Assembly (NCBI GenBank): GCA_954871525.1
Contig: OX940872.1
Coordinates: 12,485,180 to 12,549,179, forward strand
DNA: 64,000 bases
DNA from: Parietaria judaica
Lineage: Eukaryota; Streptophyta; Magnoliopsida; Rosales; Urticaceae
Direction: 5' to 3'
Positions 59,301 through 64,000 of the stretch are shown here, piece by piece. The position numbers and the translations under genes were made by a program. Position 1 is the first letter of the stretch; the number at the start of each line of letters is the position of its first letter. Under the pieces are notes generated by a model. That model worked only from the letters and a program-made list of their open reading frames with translations, made no database searches and was not told where the DNA came from.

Positions 59301-61202
59301 GTACCTCAACTCTAACCCGACGAGGGCGTCGGCTCAAACTGGCGGGGGAGAGTTTGTCACACCCCCTTAGTCCAATAAGGGGACCCGGGCGTTGTGACGC
59401 ACGGGCGGGAGGTCCACCAAGCCTCCCGAGCGCAAGGCAGGTGGCCTAGCGCAAGAAAAGCCTCGGTGTGCCGAGCAAAGTGATGGAGATGCGGGAAAAA
59501 TCCTACACGGGCGCCAAGGGAACTTGGATAGGCGCCAAGGAAGTGGGCCGAGCGAATGGGCTGCCAGGCCCATGCGCATAGCGAGAAGACACGCGACTCG
59601 GGCAGCGACACGCGACTCGGGCAGCCAGTACACGCGGGCAGCGACACGCGGGCAAAGGAAGTCGCGCGCGACCGAGGCAGCGTCACCCACGCGGTTACGC
59701 AACGAGCCTCACCCACGCGCAACCCTCAAGCGTCACCCACGCGGAAAGCGAGCGTCACCCACACGGATTGGGGAGTCTTCACGCGGATTGCCCATGCCAC
59801 CTTGAAGATAGGATCGCGCCAAAGATAGCCTTGAAGATAGGATTGCGTCCAAGATAGCCCTTGAAGATAAGATCACGCCCATGAAGAGGATTTCGAGTAG
59901 GATTAGGATTTCTTAGCATACTCTATAAATACTAAGCCATGTTGGCTATTTTATTCATTCAGACTTAGGGAGAAATTCGAGTATAGGCTTTAGGCATTAG
60001 TTTAGTGCTAAGTCAGTAGAGTTTCTTTTGTCCTTTGCTTAAGATATTAATAAAAGCTTTGGTTGGGGTGTGCCCCGTAAGATTATTGTGTCGTGAGTGT
60101 TTACTTTAAGTTTGATTATCATTATTATCCGCATAAGGCTGGTCGGATCCTTGGGAGGATTCGGCGCCGCATAGGGAATTTAGTTTAAATACTTAGTCGA
60201 AAAATTACCCTGTGACACCGCCTATGCCCAATATGGGTGTATTTCTGGTACTTAGTATTTACACTTTTGATAATATAATTAATAACGTGATAAAAAGAAG
60301 TGGAATATGTTACTACTTTCAACTATCTTTAGGTATTTTTGCTGCAAATATCCTTAGATTTTTCAACGTACCTTGCAACAAATGTCCTCACATATTTCAA
60401 AAGGTCTGGAAGACAGACTATTTCAAGATTATGTGCCCTAGAGTTACTTTCTCCGTCACAATCTATTATATAAATCACTCGAAGATGTAATATCATGACG
60501 AGCTTAATAAGTCTGTCAATTGTCGATTGAGTATTCGAACTTGCATCCTTGAGATACAAAGTTCGAGCCCCGGATTATTAATATATATATATATATATAT
60601 ATAATTTATATATATATAAAACGAATAAAATGCATACCCAATAAAAAAAATCTTAGTTGGCAAAATATAAGGGCACAAAGAAACAAGACAAGATGGACGT
60701 CTAGATTTGAAGGCACCAAATACATTTCAATCCACAATGCAACAAAGTTAGGGTTATCATTAGTATTATTATTGCTTTGGAACATCGGAGAACAACTTTT
60801 CTTGGACTTTTTATAATATTTAATATTTATATTTAATTACATGTCCCTAAACTTGTCGTGTTGGAATGGTTTCCCTCCCGTATTTGTATAAGTCTATGAA
60901 ATCGTGGAGTTTCTAATAATAGCGGGAAAATTTCCACAATTTGTTATAAGTTGGCTACAGTTTACTTTTCAATTAGAATGATCCGAATTTGTGTCATTTG
61001 GACCATCACTTGTACCAAATAAAATGACAATCATCGCAGGTTTACATCCGAAACGCAGCCGGGTATGAAGGCGTGCAGCGACGCAGCGAAGAGATTGATC
61101 GATCTGGGGCTCGTCTTCACACCTCTGGAACAATTCGTGGCGGAGACGGTGGAGAGCTTGGAGAGCAAGGGCTTGTTGAGGCAGAAAAAGGCAGAGTCTT
61201 GA
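50365..61202 (+). CDS. Cinnamoyl-CoA reductase-like NAD(P)-dependent reductase (SDR, extended type)
   Basis: Three exons: 50365-50835, 51449-51798 and 61040-61202 (TGA), totalling 984 nt, 327 aa, in frame across both junctions. The N-terminus has the Rossmann motif [10 protein letters not shown] (residues 11-20). The catalytic Ser is in [10 protein letters not shown] (residues 121-130) and the YxxxK pair in KWYPVSK (Y160, K164). Classical lignin CCRs have NWYCYGK here, so this belongs to the CCR-like clade of Arabidopsis At5g58490 and rice SNL6 rather than bona fide CCR; the substrate is unknown. Exon 3 supplies the family's C-terminus (RFTSETQPG...[10 protein letters not shown]). Exons 1 and 2 are far more GC-rich than their surroundings. 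Intron 2 is 9241 bp because it holds a chromovirus at 53933-60217 in the same orientation; if the intron is spliced normally the protein is intact. The gene start is the second ATA-ATG option, at 50365. Confidence 0.9.
50836..51448 (+). repeat. Tandem duplication in CCR-like intron 1
   Basis: Two units, about 51003-51190 and 51191-51362, share ccggaaccagtaatgctcgt, then cggaaccgrtaatrctTGTT and gcgaattctcatattaacac in the same order. Both lie inside intron 1, between the donor at 50836 and the acceptor at 51448. Confidence 0.8.
51799..53932. other. CCR-like intron 2, part before the chromovirus
   Basis: AT-rich intron sequence with no gene. A segment near 53018-53330 starting taggggcggaactagaat may be an older transposon remnant. 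Confidence 0.5.
53933..54794 (+). repeat. Chromovirus 5' LTR
   Basis: 862 bp, TGTCAC...GTGACA. Contains a GC-rich zone of repeated gcgtcacccacgcgg and cacgcgactcgggcagc words, a TATA box TATAAATA (54501-54508) and AATAAA (54626-54631). Confidence 0.97.
54797..54808 (+). other. Primer-binding site (initiator tRNA-Met)
   Basis: TGGTATCAGAGC, two bases after the 5' LTR, is the standard plant PBS complementary to the 3' end of initiator methionine tRNA. Confidence 0.93.
55159..55205 (+). repeat. Perfect 18-bp inverted repeat inside gag
   Basis: TTGGCATTCCGTGTGCCG (55159-55176) and its exact reverse complement (55188-55205) are separated by 11 bases (aagtacttcag). As a result both strands encode a near-identical peptide there (LAFRVPKYF on +, [10 protein letters not shown] on -). 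The arms are coding sequence of the gag core. Confidence 0.95.
59338..59354 (+). other. Polypurine tract
   Basis: A purine-rich run (ggcgggggagag) directly before the 3' LTR, the expected plus-strand primer. Confidence 0.8.
59355..60217 (+). repeat. Chromovirus 3' LTR
   Basis: 863 bp, near-identical to the 5' LTR: one extra G after gatgcgg, one C/A change near 59540, two changes at ggcaaagg near 59653 and one at gcttaag near 60041. TATA box at 59924-59931 and AATAAA at 60049-60054. Confidence 0.97.
60223..61039. other. CCR-like intron 2, part after the chromovirus
   Basis: AT-rich intron sequence with an (AT)n run at about 60580-60620 and a B-box-like gttcgagcccc at 60560-60571 without a convincing A box. 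It ends at the acceptor tcatcgcag (61039). Confidence 0.6.
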
Positions 61203-62000
61203 GTTAGGTTTTTGTACATTGAAGTGGTTGGTTGGCAATAATAGTTAGTGCAAATAAAGTGTGACTCTTCTTTTTGCCTTTTTTCTTTCTTTCTTTTCCT
61301 TTCAATGTTTTGAGCTTCCTAAAGTTGATCTAATCTATGATCAATATATTAACATTAAAAGGCGGTATCATTTGGCCGAGTGATCATAATAATAAACAGT
61401 GTTAAATATTGTGTCATGATTTCACACATCTCTTTCTAGATATTGCCCACATCGAGTTTCAGAAATGTGCAAATTTATTGTGCATCGAAATTGTTTGATG
61501 TCAATCATATATTTTCGAAATTTTGGATAACTTTAGTTCAAATATTTATATAACATGTTATTACGGTTTTCTAGATAAGACATTTTCTAATAAATTAGAC
61601 ACATGATCACTAAACTATTAAAAATGTATGGTTTTTTTGTTTTTTTTTTTCAAGAAGAATAGCTTTAGATAATCTTTGAAGACTTTCTACATTTTTTTTT
61701 GATAAATAAAGTTCCAAAAATTGTTTGGTTTCCAAGTTTATTATAAAAAAGGAAAAATTGTGGCATAAGTACTCATAGTTTTTGAAAAATTGACAGTACA
61801 TTATCATTCTTTTTTTTGGGTGGCAAAACTTGCCAAACTCTTATTTTGTATCTTCCACATGTTTTCGCCCCGAACTACATCACATGTTACGTTTTTAAAC
61901 CCATTAAATATACCAATTTTAATGAAAAAATTAAACTGATTTATCAATTGTATATGTTATGTGCATTTTTCGAAACATATAAAAATTAGGCCCATTTTGG
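61203..62000. other. CCR-like 3' UTR and intergenic DNA
   Basis: AT-rich, no further gene seen. Confidence 0.5.
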
Positions 62001-62009
62001 CAAAAGTTA

Positions 62010-63560
62010 AAGCCCACTGAGAAAAGTCCAAGCCTGTCATGGTAAGTCAAGGCCCATCACCAACGCCAGAGGCCCGGGACCGAAGAACTAAGACATTGGC
62101 AAGGCCCGGGGCCCAAAAGGTGACGAGCCGACAAGGCGACGAGGCGACGTAGGCGACAGGGCGACGAGGCGACGAAGGCGACGAGGCGACGAAGCCGACA
62201 AGGCGACGAGGTGACAAGGCGACGAGGCGCCAAGGCGACGAAGCCCCTCGCCGGAGATTGGCGAGGGCATAACTTGCAATTAGCCTACACGACGAGAAGA
62301 TCCGAGACTACGAAGATCCTCGGGAAATCCTCCGTATTTCCCCTAACACAACCTATAGACTCGCGGACAATCCGAAGACATCGAAGGCGAATCGAAAAGC
62401 ATCGGAGGCCCTTTTTGCAGGAAAGGGGCCCCGACAATCCCTCCTAATGCAAGGAGAAATTCGCAGGGGCCTCCAGGGGTGCAATATTCAAGGAATTCTA
62501 AATCCCCTGAGGTGCAATTCCAGGAAGTTGCTTTCTCCCCCCCCCCCCCCCCCCCCCATTTTCACACACTCACAGCTTTCTCCAGAGCTTTTCTCTCTAG
62601 CTTTATCTCTCTAAAAACTCGTCAACTCTAAGGAGGAAATGACTTGAGTTAAGGGCTGAGATCGATCTAGAAGCAGAGTCTAAGGCCTGAGAAGAAAGGT
62701 TGTTTGACGGGTCAGCTAAGGCGTCCCTTGCTAGGTGGGTAAGCACGCCACCACCTGTGAGGTCGACAGAGACGGAGCTTCCATTCGTCGGGACAAGGCC
62801 CCTCGTCATACGAGGCCACCTACCCCGACAAGGTCGACAGAGACGGAGCTTCCCTTCGTCGGGAAAAGGCCCCTCGCCATACGAGGCCACCTACCCCGAC
62901 AAGGTCGACGAAGGAGCACACATCGTCAGGTCAAGGCTCTCGCTGTACTTTGCCAACACGAGGGACGTTCGACAGTGAGCTTGCCAGCACCAACGAGGTC
63001 GATGAAGAACACATCACGCCGGTAATACCCAGCCATCGGGCCAAGGGTCACCCCCACGCCACCAATAACGGCACTTCCGACGAGTCAAACCACATCGTCA
63101 TTCTCCCGCCGTTTATCACTAACCCCGAACTACGTGGGACCTGATTCTCTTAAGCTGAGATACGTAGGCAGTCTCGCCCAACCATAAGCGACGGGGCACG
63201 GGCCTATTCTACCCATTTTTGCAGGTCCTCCCTCGCCATAGGAGCTCGCCAAGGAAGGAAAAGCACGAAGAATCATCATGACTAGCTCGGAGCTTCATCA
63301 AGACCGTAGTTCACCCTGACGAGGACATCGCCAAGACAAGGACTCCGTCCAGACGAGGAGCTTCGCCCTGAACCGGACTTTGCCACCACCAAGGAAGTTC
63401 GCCGAGGATCGTCAACGACAGCCCGGAGACTCGCCCAAGACGACGGAATCGCCTCCAGCTTTGACGATCGCCAGTCAACCCGCGTTGACTCAACATTCAA
63501 TCATCCTTGTGTTCAGCGGGTCAATCTCGGGACCCGAACCTTGGATCCGACTCTAAGTTA
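62010..63560 (+). repeat. GC-rich LTR-retrotransposon remnant with internal tandem repeats
   Basis: A GC-rich block in AT-rich surroundings. It has a (GGCGAC/GAGGCGACGAA)n run at 62115-62240, a poly-C run at 62538-62558, a leader-like CT tract (62560-62620), and a 71-bp tandem repeat (ggtcgacagagacggagctt, starts 62761 and 62832, partial third at 62903). A segment near 63127-63180 (ctgagatacgtaggcag) resembles the conserved part of large gypsy (Tat/Ogre-type) LTRs. No coding domain or boundary was found, so the class is tentative. Confidence 0.5.
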
Positions 63561-64000
63561 AAGCCATTTTTACGCATTAACAATATATTTCATGGGTTTA
63601 AAAATGTTATACGTGGCGCAGTTCTGGAAAATAAATATGACAGAATACACAAAATAAGAGTTTACAACTTTCGCCACAAAAAAAATGAAACTTAATATTA
63701 ACATCTTAAATTTTTTGATACTTATGTCGCCATTTTTTCTAAGAAAAATAATGTTGCATTTTAAAATTAGAAGCAGAAATGCTTGTTACTCACTACCCAC
63801 TAAACTAGACTTGAGAGGCATAAATTTAATTTAGTAGCAACCATTGACTATATTTTTTTGTGTAACAAAATTTCAAACAAAGAATTTTAAGTTTTTGTAT
63901 TTGTTTCCATTTTTTTTTATATTGTGCAGAAAGTAAAAAAAAAACAAGTCCACGAACCTTAAACTCTTAAAGGATTGGTTTTACTTGTTATGAGTCATGA
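63561..64000. other. AT-rich intergenic DNA
   Basis: Nothing recognisable up to the window end. Confidence 0.5.

Larger units (their letters stand above)
54832..59370 (+). pseudogene. Chromovirus gag-pol polyprotein with one premature stop
   Basis: First ATG at 54832. Gag has an N-terminal coiled coil (VNTLEELV...), the Ty3 gag core ([15 protein letters not shown]) and a zinc knuckle [13 protein letters not shown] (about 55810-55850). The protease motif DTGA is at 56032-56043. RT has YLDD at 57049-57060. RNase H has [13 protein letters not shown] near 57490. The integrase has HHCC (HPGVARMM...CLVCQLDK, 58070-58190) and DDE residues ([29 protein letters not shown]). A TGA at 58861-58863 breaks the frame after the integrase core; the same frame then continues from 58864 to a TAG at 59368-59370, giving the integrase tail ([10 protein letters not shown]) and a chromodomain (VHRILDRR...FLVQWEG...TWE, 59150-59320). 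The last codons lie in the 3' LTR. No other break was seen. The stop would remove the chromodomain, the part thought to steer integration to chromatin. Confidence 0.93.
53933..60217 (+). mobile_element. Ty3/gypsy chromovirus, structurally complete and young
   Basis: Two LTRs (862 and 863 bp), a 5-bp duplication CCGCC (53928-53932 and 60218-60222), a primer-binding site, a polypurine tract and a gag-pol frame ending in a chromodomain. The order protease-RT-RNase H-integrase-chromodomain is that of plant chromoviruses. The LTRs differ by four substitutions and one 1-bp indel, so insertion was recent (roughly 0.2 million years if the commonly used 1.3e-8 rate applies; the rate is an assumption). 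It lies in intron 2 of the CCR-like gene in sense orientation. A single in-frame stop interrupts pol. Confidence 0.96.

Noticed and set aside
60969..61238. Minus-strand ORFs near 61 kb
   Set aside because: Antisense shadows of CCR-like exon 3.
61450..61465. Possible snRNA promoter element (gcccacatcga)
   Set aside because: No TATA box at either snRNA spacing and no snRNA sequence downstream.

Overview
This 64 kb window is plant nuclear DNA, most likely from an angiosperm and probably a eudicot. It is AT-rich, its genes carry short GT-AG introns, and its gene families are plant-specific (metaxin of the plant type, DUF630/DUF632, cinnamoyl-CoA reductase-like, Pumilio of the APUM1-6 type). Plant transposons of every major class lie between and inside the genes. 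The species cannot be named from sequence alone.

Host genes: (i) the last 25 codons of a COQ5-type ubiquinone methyltransferase at the left edge (+); (ii) a U5 spliceosomal snRNA gene at about 4.25-4.37 kb (-), with USE, TATA box, Sm site and 3' box; (iii) a complete 8-exon Pumilio gene at 5.67-10.04 kb (-); (iv) a complete 6-exon metaxin gene at 21.86-24.83 kb (+); (v) a complete 4-exon DUF630/DUF632 (NRG2-like) gene at 25.73-28.94 kb (-); (vi) a complete 3-exon cinnamoyl-CoA reductase-like gene at 50.37-61.20 kb (+). The second intron of the last gene is 9.2 kb because a young Ty3/gypsy chromovirus sits in it. I assembled the exons by hand from splice sites; every multi-exon gene closes in frame.

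Mobile DNA: a solo LTR with 5-bp target duplication (0.5-1.2 kb); a TIR element holding a tRNA-like A/B-box promoter (2.6-3.2 kb); a fold-back MITE (3.8-4.1 kb); two copies of one hAT family with exact 8-bp duplications and dense GGTACCCGG-type repeats (10.66-11.41 and 45.41-46.09 kb); a 5'-truncated L1-type LINE with a 19-bp duplication (14.2-18.6 kb); two Mutator-like elements of one family, each carrying the beginning of a different transporter gene (PPT fragment at 18.8-20.4 kb, YSL fragment at 34.0-35.45 kb); a direct-repeat-bounded unit with a 'putative gypsy type' ORF (31.1-33.9 kb); a decayed Ty1/copia element with a further hAT nested in its 3' LTR (35.7-41.3 kb); GC-rich LTR-like remnants (42.6-43.6, 62.0-63.5 kb); minisatellite and tandem repeats (43.9-44.6, 45.2-46.6 kb); and the complete chromovirus (53.93-60.22 kb; the LTRs differ at 4 bases and one indel; one in-frame stop in pol).

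The most striking observation is the pair of related Mutator-like elements. They share their terminal repeats and internal layout but carry different N-terminal transporter-gene pieces in the same orientation relative to the ends.
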